Shown here: positions 11,827 through 25,048 of the stretch, piece by piece
How positions within the stretch are numbered: position 1 is the stretch's first letter
Layout of the letters: each line of letters opens with the position of its first letter
DNA from: Breviolum minutum Mf 1.05b.01
Taxonomy: Eukaryota; Sar; Dinophyceae; Suessiales; Symbiodiniaceae
Assembly (NCBI GenBank): GCA_000507305.1
Contig: DF239659.1
Span: forward strand, 62,001-126,000
Reading direction: 5' to 3'
Length of the DNA stretch: 64,000 nt
Program-made: the position numbers and the translations under genes
Notes under the pieces: model-generated
What the model was told of the DNA's origin: nothing
The model's input: the letters and a program-made list of their open reading frames with translations, nothing else
Database searches by the model: none

Positions 11827-13092
11827 GGTCTGGAGGAGCTGGGACCTACCACCTGTGTGAAGTGCTATGTACGTAATTCTTCATGTTGTGAATTGAGCTA
11901 ATCTAAGTATACGTTAGATTCTGCCGTCTCTAAAGCGTTGCTTCCTCATTGCCAGCCTCGAGCTGTTTCTTGCTGGCGTTGCCACAAGCATTAGCCGTAG
12001 CCGTGAGCCACTACTACTATTGATTTGGCTGTCTCTATTGAGCTTAGTTCAGGCAGGATGCATTGGTGCTTTTGCAGCCTTCAAGGGCATGGATGGAATG
12101 CGAGTTTCCGTAGGTGCAGTCGTGGGATTTCAGCGGAGGATGCTGGACATGAAGACTGCCAACAGTGAACACTATCATTTTAGTTACCCTAAATCGATAT
12201 TGGTCACAGTGAACAAACAAGAGGAGTGTAAGTGCAAGCCCAGTATGACTGATGATCAAGCGGGTCTGAACAGCTAGTTGAGGGTGAGCTTTCACCAGAG
12301 TTGTCTCGAGGCTGGATACACATTTGGATACACTTATCCAACCCTGCAAGTCTACAGAGTCAAGAAAAGATGCCGCTAATTTCATCAGGGCGGTCCACTG
12401 CTGGCTTGTCCCTCTTCCTGTGACCTCAGAACGCAGACAAAGGAAGTCTTCAGAATGGACGGTAAAACTGGTATAGTATATAATTAATTAGAATAAATTA
12501 ATACATTACGTATAGCATGAATATATGATCTCTCGGGTTGGCAACGGCTGGGTACCCAGCTGGTACGCCACACAGGCGGTATCCCTATGTGTTGGATTGC
12601 GTTGCGCTGTTCTGTGAACATACAGTCCGGTCGAGAGTTTGGTCCACTTGTCACGTCGACAGACCAACAGATCACACGCGCTTGCATTTGGGGTTGGATG
12701 GGTGGGGGTTACACGTCAGGGCCGTCAGGGTGTCAATAATGTTCTTCAAAATCCATTTTTGCGTGCGATGCAAATAAACAAGAAAACACGACAACGCCTT
12801 GCCACCAGCTCCAAAATGGTCATTGCGCTCAGTTGAAATATAGCTATATGTATGCTATATGTAATGATACAGATATGTAAACGTAGATCTCAAACTTTGC
12901 TAAATTAATTGCTTGGTCAACAAAGAAAATCCACACTGAGAAGTTTCAACATCATTCATCACTGCGAATCACAAATAGCTTGTGTGCTTTGCACTGTCGC
13001 GATGATATGCGATGATGGCGATACTACAGGTACAAATAAATTACGCGAGTAAACCCTTTTTTCAATGACTCAACCTCAGCCATCGTTTCAGG

Positions 13093-16000
13093 TGCTGCCT
13101 TGGGTCTTATAGTGGCCTTGAAGCTGGAGGACTTCTTGGATGAGCCGCTTGCTTCGTTTACTTTCGAGCCAACCGGACCTGCCATTGCTTTGGGTCTCTG
13201 CCCGAAAAACCTTGTTGTCTACGGAAGTGAGGCGTGGAGTGCATGTCCTCTCTTCTCACAGGTACGGAACGGAGTTATGTTTTCACTTGTGTGTTCTTGT
13301 CTTGACTGAACTTGCAAGACGATTGAAGTGGCTTCGGCTTTAGACTCTAATGCAGCAGCAACTTGGTAGAAACTCAGCAGTTCAGAATTCACAGCAACTT
13401 CAGGTGGATAGAGCTTGTGTACTACAGCCTGATTGTTATTTTCTCCTCTTTTTTGTCACGAGCTCACCTGTACTTGCTGAATTGGTATAACTCCTACAGC
13501 TCAATAAATCATGAACGAACCTTGAGGTTGTACAAGAACAAACACCTCAAACTACTAGTGGTGGCCTGAGTGTTTCCGGCTGTTTGGGTGCTGGAATGAC
13601 AAGGTTCGATGCAGTGGAGAGTGAATTTCTGTCTAAGTTGAAAGCACAGGAAAGGTATATCAGGAAACAAATTGCCATTTTTGTCTTCTTTGTTGTCAAC
13701 TAGTGACAAAAATAGTACTGGATGTGATGCTCTGACTACGACCCGTGCGCCACATGTATCAAGCTTCATACACTTGCCGAGGCAGTGCTTTCAGCTGCAC
13801 TTGGCGGTGCCTTCTGTTCCTCTGCAATTGCGTCGCAGCCTAAAAGAGTTTTATCTACAATTATTCTAATCCTTTTTGGTCTGTTTTCGGAACTTTAGAT
13901 ATCTTTTTTCAATGTCGGCGAAAAGCATCCGCTTACTCGGCCCCTACCTAGGTTTGCAGTGACAGCCTTAGCAGCAAAAGGGTGCGCCAACTGCTTGACA
14001 TTTGCTCCAAAGTGACTTCCACAGCTTGGTGCAGCTGAACCTGAGCCGACCTGCCACAGAAATGACTCGAAATGACACTTCTTTCTTTGTGTTTTTTTCT
14101 TCAGGTACCTGCCATTCCTCGAAAAGGCTGTTCCTGACCTGACTCCAAAGACTGGGAGCTGGGCTCGATCCTTTGCCTGGCACCACTTCGACCTCATGCT
14201 CTCTGTAGATGTAACTTTTTGAGGTCGAGTTCTTTGACATGCTTTGGTCGTACGATTCTAAGATTCAGAAGAAGCTTGTTGATTCTTGTGGTTTGGTCTC
14301 CAGGAGCATTTCAGTTGTCAGGCCGAAGGCTCCAGTGAAGGGACTTTTCGTTGATTCCAAGTACAATCCTGTCTTGGAGGGATATCAGCCTCACCCTCAG
14401 ATAGAAGACAGGCTTTTTGTACATTGTACAGTTTGATTCCGCGAATATGCATCAAGTGTGTGTGTGTGTGTACATTGAAAGGTTCAGCATGGACAAGATG
14501 GCTGACGACTGTCTTTGGTTCGCTCCTTGTTGAGACGGCATGCGTGACTGAAGTTCCTTTACCCAGCTAAGCAAGGGCACAGCAACTCAACATGCTGTCG
14601 TGTAAAGATGTGATCGGGTCTCTATAGAGGAAAGCATTTTGTTTTCTTTGGTGCTGAGACAAAATCCGGGTCACACTGGATTGCCTTGCTGTGAGGTTTG
14701 CCTTTTGGCTCATTGGTAGTGTGGTTCAGCTCAGGCAGGGGACGTACATGCACAGTAGGAATGTGGTGATCCAGTCCACAAAAAAACGGTAGCTTTGTTC
14801 AACATCCTTACATATCGTTACCCCCTTCATGGATGTGCCGCGTGCCATTTCTGTTTCAGGAGACTAAGACAAGTTAATGTTCCCAAGCTACCGGCAAGAG
14901 CCTTGGCTCCATGCACCAGAGTCACCGGAGTCCATTGTTTTTTGGCAGCTAAGATGCTTGATCGATACAACTGTGAGATCATTGCTGTTCTGCTGTTCCA
15001 TGTCTCAGTTTTTTTGAGTCTCCAGGTCCAGGAGCCATTGCTGGGAGAACTTCCAAAGTGAACTATTGCTTTGGCGTTGATAGGTTAAGCTCCTGCCTAT
15101 GGAGCTCGTTTCAGGTCGTGAACAGGGTATAGGGACCAGGAAAAGGCGTTTGTGAAGCCACAGCTACCGGTGCCGAAGCTGGTTCCTTCCTGTTGCTGTG
15201 ATTGGTGCAATCTTTGTGGGTCGGACCTGTCATCTTGTTGCACCAATCTAGCATTCGACTCATGGGTTCTGCGGGGATGCAAAAGAAACGACTGCGCAGC
15301 TATTATCCATTTCTTTCCTGATGTCTGTTGAAAGACAGGGAAACACATCCTCTGCCATTGGAATACTTTGCAGGATTTGTTGGACGACCACGTCGGGGTC
15401 TCAGAATCGTAGCGGCATTGTCGAGTGTTTGGATATCAATTGCGACTCAAAGCCGAGGTGCTCAAACGGCCTCCTCGTGCGCAGCCTTGTGAACAGGCCA
15501 CGGTGGGGATTCTGAATCTTGTTGGGCCAGCAGTTGTTTTGTTTGATCCTAGAAAAGATATCTTATAATTTGGGGGGGGGTCTAACCTCAGCAGCCTGTG
15601 TACGTTTACGAGGCATTGGCGATTCGCAAGGAGTTTGAGCATTGGCAGACAAGGGCCAGGCTGGGGTCCCTTTTTGGAACTCTATGTGATTGTAGTTCCA
15701 TTGAGTCTTGGTTTTGAAACGCATGACCGCCCCGGCACCGATCACGATGATGATGCATGCAGAAATTTGAGAGAATTGTGCTTCGATTTTTGTCGCAGAG
15801 TGTACTCTCACGAAACGACTCCTGCACTTGCGTCTTGATTACAGCAGGAGTGTTATGATTTGGAATTCGTATATGGATTTGTTATGTAACTTATGTAGGA
15901 TTCCAAAGACTGTACAAAGATGGTCCACTGTAGCTCTCTTTGTCGAGGACCATCATGCATGCTTACGCAGCAGCAGCCTCCCAGTTCTTCCTTCGAGTTG

Positions 16001-16640
16001 CTGGGGTTCCCAGTTTCGGTTCTGAGGCTGAAAGCAAAGTTGCCCAAATTAACTGTGAGTCCACACGATACACAAACATCTGACATCAACTGCACAGTTT
16101 CCAAAATTACACCATGTATGAAACATATAGATGCATGCTGTATGTATCTAAAAGATAGACATCGTGCAGTAACGTAATATCTATCCGGGATTGGATGGGC
16201 ATCATCAAAATCCAATTAATTCTTTGATGTTTGACAAAGCTCGTTCGACAGAATGAATCACTCAGCCCAGGTATTTGTGGCGTGGGCTTCCAACTGGCAG
16301 AGGCTTGCATTTGCATTGTCGCTGCGGTGTCGTTTTGGATGTGTCACGAACCAAAAGCAACGTCGCTGCAACTCCAGTGAGGCCAGATGCGCAGGTGCAC
16401 CCGTCTGGTTGATATATGTCAGATGTCAGATGTTTTTTTTTCGTAGAAAACATAGCAAGCGGTTTCTGCAGTTGCAGAGCAAGAAGTGTTTGAAGATCTA
16501 AGGGCAGGGCTGGATTCCTTGACTCCAAAATACGATAAATGCGTTCCTGAAACGTTGTTGAGGAAGTCATCAGTCATCAGCATTTGGTACCAAAGCCTGA
16601 TCCCTGTCGCCCTCTTCAGCTCTGTGCAGTATCAGCCACC
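13093..16640 (+). CDS. Exon cluster of an unrecognised protein
   Basis: Several open blocks, each preceded by AG and mostly followed by GT or GC, on one strand. About 13093-13260 encodes LKLEDFLDEPLASFTFEPTG and onward. About 13602-13660 encodes RFDAVESEFLSKLKAQER. About 13780-13840 encodes AVLSAALGGAFCSSAIASQP. 14114-about 14212 encodes YLPFLEKAVPDLTPKTGSWA and onward. 14241-about 14410 encodes FDMLWSYDSKIQKKLVDSCG followed by RPKAPVKGLFVDSKYNPVLE. About 15430-15540 encodes RLKAEVLKRPPRAQPCEQAT. About 15602-15652 encodes PVYVYEALAIRKEFEHWQTR. About 15960-16050 encodes ASQFFLRVAGVPSFGSEAES. About 16470-16570 encodes EQEVFEDLRAGLDSLTPKYD. The amino-acid composition is that of a folded protein, but no family was recognised. 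It may be the upstream part of the coiled-coil/LOTUS gene or a separate gene. Confidence 0.5.
15200..15248. repeat. 11-bp perfect inverted repeat (hairpin)
   Basis: GATTGGTGCAA (15200-15210) pairs with TTGCACCAATC (15238-15248) around a 27-base loop. It lies in a probable intron. No trailing T-run or known motif is present. Confidence 0.45.
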
Positions 16641-18000
16641 ATGGTTGTGAACTGACAAGTGCCTTGAAACGCTTTCAGACTCCCAAAGAGTGGTTGTCAA
16701 GCAGTTTCCTTAGCACCAAAACAATCTTTACAGCCTGACAATTCAACTTCTACATCTTTCATAGAACTGGACTCCAAACCGCAGCCAAGATGCAGTAGGA
16801 AAGTTCTCCCGCAAAAGAGCTTTTTCCACTTTCCAGTTTAGTTTCTTTCAAACCTGGCAACATCACATTGAGTCTGGCACTTAGACTTAGGGGCTTAGAG
16901 GTTTTTAAAGAGGGGATTCTCATTGTACTTTCGCTTATTTCTTCTGAAAACTCTTCAAACCCAATTGAAACCTCTTAATATGGGCATATCATGCTGCATT
17001 CTGCAGTATGGTATATAGTCTATATATATATAGTTTATATAGATGGCAAGGATGTAGCTTTGGGTTGTAACCTTTACCCGTGCTCATCCCTGCAACTCCA
17101 AGGCATGGACGTTCATGTTTGTTTCGTCGAGCCCTGAGAGTTTCGATTGAGTGCTCCACGGGTTACAGATCATGACTTTTATCAACTACATGTTTGACCT
17201 CAGTTTTGATGGTCGGACATGCCTGATGAATGGACACAAGGATAATTTTCCCTGAAATTAGTAGGCAACCTTGACCACAAGAGTTTCATTTGTTCCCAAG
17301 TATATCGATACACGTAATAAAAGCTAGTCTGTTTGTTGTGGACTCATTTGAGCCTGTTCCAACAGTCTCACAGGTCCCGTGAAAATGAAAGCTCGATTTC
17401 ATCTACTTGAATGCACTGAAGGCGTTATGGCGCCTTCAAGCGTCGCTTGAGGCCAGTGGCAGATGTGACTTTTGGAACTTGCAAAAGCTGTAGGGCAGAA
17501 ATAAGCTTTGACAAGTAACAGCTAGCAGGTAATCAGCATGAGGAATATGCAATCATCAGAGCAATGTTTCTATTTCAGTTTAGTTAAGTGGATCCAGCCA
17601 GATAGGATTCGAAGAAATCAGGAACCTTCAGCAAGCCTATGATGTTGGGTCACTAAGGCTGCTGAGGTATCTGGATGTGTCACTACAAACAGCCATCATC
17701 TCCTGCATTCTGAGTCAGCTCAAGTGTTTTGAGCTGGATGCAGGTAGAAAAGAGAAAACAGGCGGGGAAAGTTGGACAAAGAGAAAGTTCTGCAGAGCAT
17801 GGCACAGAGAATTCAAAAAAGCCAAACGAAATGCTTGCGTTGGCGGATGATTGGTACACTTCGTATGAGAGGAATTCTGTCAAATCAGCGTGACGATCCT
17901 GCCCAGTCTTCTCAGAAGTATAGCAGAGCAAAGCTGAAAGCGTGCCTTGCCATCCTTCTCAAAGGCTAAAACTTGTGCCATCCCAGGTTCTATGTAGATG
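16641..18000. other. Mostly non-coding stretch with one uncertain exon
   Basis: AT-rich runs near 17010-17045. The only candidate coding block is 17603-17770 (IGFEEIRNLQQAYDV, after a CCAG acceptor) and the overlapping frame from 17772 with DKEKVLQSMAQRIQKSQ. Both look like coiled-coil and may be the first part of the gene that follows, but they compete for the same bases, so at most one frame is real at each position. Confidence 0.35.
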
Positions 18001-18055
18001 ATAACATCGATTCTCAGAAGGCGTTGAGGCACAGTTTGTTCCGTCCTTGCTGCAG

Positions 18056-21000
18056 GACAAGCTGGAGGAAGAAAGAGCTGCCGCTGTCAGGTACAACAGA
18101 AAAAGCGTTGGGTTCGTTCAACCCGCAGGGCTGATGATGGCAAGATAGGGCGGATGGGTCCTTGTGTGATTAGTTCCTTTGCATATCTTTAGATTTAGAT
18201 ACGGTAGTCCTTTTGGTAAAATCCTTTTCCTTCCATTGCAAGTGCGAGGAGAAACTAATGAAGCAAGGTCTGTAGTATTTCTGATGTCTGTGTACAAATC
18301 AGATGCTTAGGAACAGACCATGCATGACGAGCATAGGCGAGCATTCTCTTGAATTGGGCTGGATGCACAGGCTTTCAGAGCAACGGACAGCGCAGCTTCA
18401 AGAGATGGTCATTCAGGAGCTGGGTGTCGAAGGTTAAAAGGTCCAAAGGTTAAAAGTTGGTAAAGTGAAAAAAGTGCTTCTGATATTGCTGGGCACGCAA
18501 CAATCAAGACACGACAAGACACATGAGCACCAAAGGGTACTAAAGTTTGGTTGGTGGAACGTTTTTTGAATGATGTTTTATGGTTGCTGATCAGGCACAG
18601 CAGCAATGCCTTGAATCCATTCGTGCATCGGAAGCAGCTGCAGCCAAGGTGGATTTTCTTTTTTGAGAACTTGTAAGTGACCGAACACGTCAGAAAATTC
18701 AAGACTGTCAAGACTGTCAAGTCTTGTTTTCTGTCCGGGAGACTCAAAGCGACCCCAAGACCTTGTCGGTGCATCATAAAGTACGATCCTGTACAATACA
18801 GAAACTGTTCTGATACAACAAGTTCTCAGCAGGTTCTGATAGTTTTGCGGCCAGGCAAATGCCAGAGCTGAAGCAGCGGAATCACGATTGGAGGAGGTCC
18901 GCGTCTTCACGGATGTGAGTACGAACGATGGTTCGTCGATTCCACAACTTTGGTTGTTTCCAGATAGACGTCAAGTGACTCCTGAGGAACACCAAACTGG
19001 TAGAATGATATCCATTCATGACAGTGATGAAGGGACAGCGTCCTTTTAAAAACTTTTGTCACTTGCTTATTCATTATTTGACCGCATGCAATTTTTATAA
19101 ACATGATCGAATGTGTGTTTCGCATCTGACAAGAGGCACCCCACCTGACGTGGCAAAGCTCGAATTCTGTTTGCACCTGCCTTTCGAAGGTGGAGAAGCT
19201 CATGTCGCAGGCTCCGAATATTGAGATTGCAGAAGCGCCAAAAGAGGCACAAATGAAGTTTACGTGTTTTTTGTGCTTCTGACTACTTTACCTAGACATT
19301 TCAAGCATGCAGGTAATGTGTACCGCGATGCAATATCACATACATGGTTTTGATGAATGTGATAAAATCTGTAGGCGCCGCCTGTAGCTGTGGCAGCTGT
19401 CACAGTGCCAGCTTCAGAGGTGCCTTCAGAGGCACCTGCGCAGAGCCTCTCTGATGCCGATGATCGAATGGAGAAAATGCGTTCCAAGATTTCCATCGAG
19501 ATCACAAAGCCTAGCACAGAAGATGTGCAACAATCACCTGTAGCAAGATCACCAATGGCAGGGAGATCGCCAAGAGGTGGAAGATCTCCTAAGTCTCCAA
19601 ATCCTGGGATTCTTACCCCCGGTGTGGTGGAGCGTCACATTTTGGCAGAACCACAAGTTGCTTCACCTATGGGTTCAGTAGGGTCTGCCAGCAAATTCCC
19701 GGCCACTTGCCCGGAGGATGATGCAACCAAGAGGTCAGTCAAGACGCTTTTCGTCCAATGTTTTAAAGACGATTTGTTCCAGGAGCGGCAGCTTCTTATG
19801 TCTCAAATCAATAACCTCTTCAAACTGCGGAACAACGGAGAAGCGCTCCAGTACAAGGACTGGTCGGACCAGACTTCCTTCTTTCTTTCGCTGAAGTACT
19901 CTTTGTAGTAGTTTGACCATCTCAAGAAGTCTCGAAGCATTTTTGGTCCTGGCGGCAGAAACAAATGACATGTTTTGAGGGGGTCATGTGATTGGAAAGC
20001 CCAACAAATTTTCAGATGTACTCACCCAGGGGTCTTAGACTTGTTTTGTTGCAAGCACACCTCACGAAATGAATCCGCGGAAGCTTCGTGAGATAGACCC
20101 ATGTACTATGAACCAAGTCTATCAAAGTTTTGGCTGTGAATTCAACTGTCTGGTTCCCAGGAGGCTGGATACGAGAAGCTGCATAATTTCTTAACGGATG
20201 TGCCGGGGCTTTCGCTCATTGGTGCTGGAAATCGTATGGAGCTGAAGCTGGGTGATCGGGATGCTTTCGAACGTTTTAGCGATGACCTGCTGGAGGGCAG
20301 GGAGGTGGGAGTGCGAGTCGTGGGAGTCGTGGGAGAGTCGTGGGAGGGAGAGGTTCGGAGAGGTTACTTGTTATGGCTATTGTGGGTGCAACTTTATGCA
20401 GGTCATTTCACGGCTAGTCACAGCTAGTCCATGGTCTGGGCTCCACGTGACGCATGCGAGGATCTTCCTACGTTTGACCAACCAAAGCCTGTGCCTGAAA
20501 GCTTCCAGAACAAAGTCATCGAGGTTTTCAGGCGTTGCGGCTCAAGGGAGATCCCCGCGAAGAACTTCAGGCAGGGCACCTGACAATCAAAAGAAAGCAG
20601 AAAGAAGTAGTGCTTAAGCAGGGCACTAGGAGTCCCTGCGGAATATTGCATGAGACAAGCTTCATCTGTAGTTTTACATCAAAGTTGTCGTTCCTAGGTA
20701 TGCCAAACTGGGTCAAGACTGGCTCGCCAGCGGTATGTCCATGTTCTAAATTTGCCATTATCGGAAAGTGCAAAGCTTTCGTTCTGGATCCACCAATCTG
20801 TCCTAACGTAGCCATCACTGCAGGGACTTGTGGAATTGCTTCTTCCCGCACGAGAAGCTTCAGTGCAAAGACTACGGCTATCGTGATGTCAAAGGACTGC
20901 TGGCCAACATCCCTGTGGTGGAAAAGGTTGGCGGCAAGAACTCCACAAAGTATGTCTTGAAGGTGCTTGAGCAGTGTGGGGAAGCAGCAGCATTTATTTC

Positions 21001-21372
21001 TTTCCCGAATTACCTCATCGGGTTTTTGTGACAAGTCTTCTATTGGCCCAGGCTTGCAAAAGCAGTTCGGGCTGAAAAGTCAGTCATATGTTGAACCGTA
21101 CGCTGCAGGTGAATGATGTGGACTTTCCCGAAGCTGATCCCGAGACCAAAGCTGTGGAGGAGGATGATTTTGTGGATGTAGGTACCACGCCCATGGCCCC
21201 CATGGCAACCTCCATGCCTATGGCCGAGCGCGCCGTGGCTCAACCACAGCGCTTGGAGTTGCGGAATTTCGTGTCGGAGCAGATCCAGCCGAACCATCGG
21301 TCTGGAGGTGTCAACTCTTTGGACGATGGAAGCTCGGAAAGAAAGACCCAAAATCCACTTGGACTTGGATGA
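18056..21372 (+). CDS. Coiled-coil protein with two C-terminal LOTUS (OST-HTH) domains
   Basis: Upstream exons encode Glu/Ala/Gln-rich helix: 18056-18090 (DKLEEERAAAVR), about 18381-18422 (QRTAQLQEMVIQEL), 18595-18648 (AQQQCLESIRASEAAAAK) and 18855-18914 (ANARAEAAESRLEEVRVFTD, ending at GTGAGT). 19190-about 19254 and 19375-19857 encode a Ser/Pro-rich linker with repeated SP motifs (ARSPMAGRSPRGGRSPKSP). The first LOTUS domain spans the end of that exon (LLMSQINNLFKLRNNGEALQ) and 20161-20295 (GYEKLHNFLTDVPGLSLIGA). The second spans about 20428-20570 (VIEVFRRCGSREIPAKNF) and 20824-20962 (GYRDVKGLLANIPVVEKVGG). Exon 21109-21372 adds an acidic disordered tail and a TGA stop. LOTUS domains are known from Oskar, TDRD5/7 and MARF1, where they bind RNA (G-quadruplexes) or DEAD-box helicases. 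The role here is inferred as RNA regulation. The joint at 20570 uses a GC donor and the joint at 19857 a GA donor. The true 5' end is unknown. Confidence 0.75.
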
Positions 21373-22252
21373 AATTCTAATCTTTGCCAAAATGGGATTG
21401 TTGTGGTTTGTCCTCTGTTATGTTGTGTTCCTTTGAATCCTTGAGTCGGAGGTAGATGGAGTTTCCTGCTTTGTTGCGAAGCGTTTCCACAACTTGTCAC
21501 ATTGCAGTCTAGTTGCCACTCCCGTGTGTCCAGGGTGTTAAGAGCATTTCCAATTACGAGCAAATCTGTTGAGATCCAAGGCGCTGAGCTAGAAGCCTCA
21601 AGGCGACATTGCGAGACTTGACACCTCGGGTAGGGATTGGTCCCATATCGTCCCGTCCAACCATGAATGATGAGTATATCGTGGCTGTGAAATGTTGAGG
21701 TATGGGTGTCGCTTTGTATCGAATGAACACTAAGTTGCCATCATTTACTAGTATCCTTCGGTCCTTCGGTTTGTCTTTCGTTTTCTGTTGAAAATGAATA
21801 CTCAGAAGTGCAGCAGACCAATTGACCTGCAATCAAAACCCTGGTTGGTAGCTACACAGGAGGTTATACTACCCAGCTAGAGAGGGACTGTAACAAGCAT
21901 TAACCGGTATGATTCATGATGGAATGTCAAAAGCGTTTTGAACACTGCTCAAATCCACTTGTACACACCTGGGCACATTTCTATTTCTGGATGACACCTT
22001 GTGCAAGGCTAATGCAAGCGCGCCAGGTGGGCCTCCATTTTTGCCCTTTTTTGTGTGCTAGAAATCCTGAAGGTGACTACAGTAGGTGTTTATCAATATT
22101 TGTCAACATCACAAAGGAAACTATTCCAGGATGGCTTTATTTCAGGAGCTGGGGGTTGGTGAAACACTGCAGAATCAGAGATGCGAATTTTCGCAGAGCT
22201 GCGAAAGAACTGAAGACTTCGCCCCAAAATGCCAGTAATCTAAAACCCACAG
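21373..22252. other. Intergenic or 5' region
   Basis: About 0.9 kb after the LOTUS stop. A possible exon after TTTCAG at 22144 (ELGVGETLQNQRCE) could start the next gene but is weak. No other feature was seen. Confidence 0.4.
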
Positions 22253-23855
22253 GCTCAAGCACCGGTAGAGGTATCAAAACGATCGTCTCAGCTGAAGCAG
22301 GTACAAGCACCAGGAAAATGGGGTGCGAGCAGCTCTCAAGCAAGACCAGAGGCCTGCTTCGACCCAAGTCGACAAAAGGGGATGACTCGGATGATGCATT
22401 TACCAGATGTTTGTGATTAGGCAACATATCTCTATAAATATTCAGATAGAATACTGTATTAAAAAGACTAATTGCTGTGTTTGATATCATCACGTAAAAG
22501 ACGCTTATATGCATTTACATTCTTCTGTTTTTACTGCTTGTTGAGCATTGTATGCTTGGAGGTATGAGGCCTCTACCTTATCAAGTTTTTTTATGGCTTC
22601 TCAAAACTTCACCGGACTTGATGTATGTGTCCTTGATTTGCATGGATTTACCGACTGCCAGACTATGGTTTGTCCCGGCCCAGAATCTTTCCCTCACACT
22701 CCGGGTGAAAATCAAACATCCTGCGAGGCATGGAAAGACTATGGCTGGCCGCAGGAGCTGGTTGCACAGTTGGACAGACCCCTTTCCGCTCCTCCAGCTC
22801 AAGGTCAAGCTGCAGATCGCAGAAGCCTCAAAGTTTCAAACGGCTTTGGAAATTGAAATCGATGCAGTTTTGTTGAGAAGCATCACAGCACCCAGGCCTT
22901 CCATCCTTCCGCAATGACCTGTGCCTTGGTTACTGAACGAATGGACGAATGTATGGTGGTCCATCATGTGACTAACCTGGACTTAACACCATACAACACT
23001 TTTATATGGTTGGATACCTCATGAACCAAAGGAACATCGATCTCTCATCCAGCTATTTGTAGTCACTAAGGCCATCGCAGTATCCTGCACGGGCCATGAA
23101 TGTGCCACCGCAGTTCCTGCCACAGTCTGCTCCCCACCTGCAGCCCCGATCCCAGCCAGAGCGATAACGGTGTGAGTGAAGCCAAAGATCATAATACATG
23201 ATGCCTGATCACACGTGAAGCAAATGGACCAAGCGGAACAAGTGAATTGAAGAAGGGCATAGAAGAGGTGAAGCTGGAAAGCAATGGAGTTGATCTTTCA
23301 TGATCTTTCATCTCTTGTCCTTCATCTCTTGTGGCCTTTGCATTCCCCCGGGCTTTCGTGCCAAGGCTGGGAAACCCAATTCAGCAGCAGCTCTTGGACC
23401 TTCAGCAACTTGACAGAAATTGCTTCCCCGGTCGCTTGTGAGTTTTGTGTTCAAAAAAATGACTTCACGGATTCAGAGGAGTATCCAATGACTCCAGTGG
23501 CCTAGATTCGATGTCGAAACGAAACATGTGATGACTGCTGAAGCCTGAGGATGGCGGCAGAACAAGGCGCAGCGAATCGAAATCCCGATCCGCGCTTCAA
23601 TCAGCCACATACCGAGGAGCTCTTAGGGACGGAGCTGACGGGATTCGCACAGGGCAGGATGGTATCAGTAGAGATTGTTGTTAAGGTATGTTAAGGTTGC
23701 TAAGAATGTCAAGGAAGTTCCAGGTCTTGTGGGGGATGTTAGGGTTGTTCAGGTTGGCAGTTTTGGTTGTGGTCCTGGTGGCGAAGGGGAAGGTCGTAGT
23801 CATGGTCGTAGTAGTAGTGGTAGTAGTCGTAGTAGTCGTAGTAGTCGTAGTAGTC

Positions 23856-23895
<40 letters not shown>

Positions 23896-23901
23896 CAGTA
23901 G

Positions 23902-23952
<51 letters not shown>

Positions 23953-24897
23953 GAGTAGGAGTAGNNNNNNNNNNNNNNNNNNNNNNNNNNNNNNNNNNNN
24001 NNNNNNNNNNNNNNNNNNNNNNNNNNNNNNNNNNNNNNNNNNNNNNNNNNNNNNNNNNNNNNNNNNNNNNNNNNNNNNNNNNNNNNNNNNNNNNNNNNNN
24101 NNNNNNNNNNNNNNNNNNNNNNNNNNNNNNNNNNNNNNNNNNNNNNNNNNNNNNNNNNNNNNNNNNNNNNNNNNNNNNNNNNNNNNNNNNNNNNNNNNNN
24201 NNNNNNNNNNNNNNNNNNNNNNNNNNNNNNNNNNNNNNNNNNNNNNNNNNNNNNNNNNNNNNNNNNNNNNNNNNNNNNNNNNNNNNNNNNNNNNNNNNNN
24301 NNNNNNNNNNNNNNNNNNNNNNNNNNNNNNNNNNNNNNNNNNNNNNNNNNNNNNNNNNNNNNNNNNNNNNNNNNNNNNNNNNNNNNNNNNNNNNNNNNNN
24401 NNNNNNNNNNNNNNNNNNNNNNNNNNNNNNNNNNNNNNNNNNNNNNNNNNNNNNNNNNNNNNNNNNNNNNNNNNNNNNNNNNNNNNNNNNNNNNNNNNNN
24501 NNNNNNNNNNNNNNNNNNNNNNNNNNNNNNNNNNNNNNNNNNNNNNNNNNNNNNNNNNNNNNNNNNNNNNNNNNNNNNNNNNNNNNNNNNNNNNNNNNNN
24601 NNNNNNNNNNNNNNNNNNNNNNNNNNNNNNNNNNNNNNNNNNNNNNNNNNNNNNNNNNNNNNNNNNNNNNNNNNNNNNNNNNNNNNNNNNNNNNNNNNNN
24701 NNNNNNNNNNNNNNNNNNNNNNNNNNNNNNNNNNNNNNNNNNNNNNNNNNNNNNNNNNNNNNNNNNNNNNNNNNNNNNNNNNNNNNNNNNNNNNNNNNNN
24801 NNNNNNNNNAGTAGCAGTAGCAGTAGCAGTAGCGAGTAGCAGTAGCAGTAGCAGTAACAGTAACAGTAACAGTAACAGTAACAGTAACAGTAGCTAG

Positions 24898-24994
<97 letters not shown>

Positions 24995-24995
24995 G

Positions 24996-25048
<53 letters not shown>

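Noticed and set aside
14703-14722. GCCTTTTGGCTCA, similar to the end of the spliced leader
   Set aside because: It needs a one-base gap, the 5' half does not match, and no intronless frame follows.
21391-21406. Reverse-strand CCATTTTGGC near the LOTUS gene end
   Set aside because: Only ten bases match, and there is no minus-strand gene downstream.
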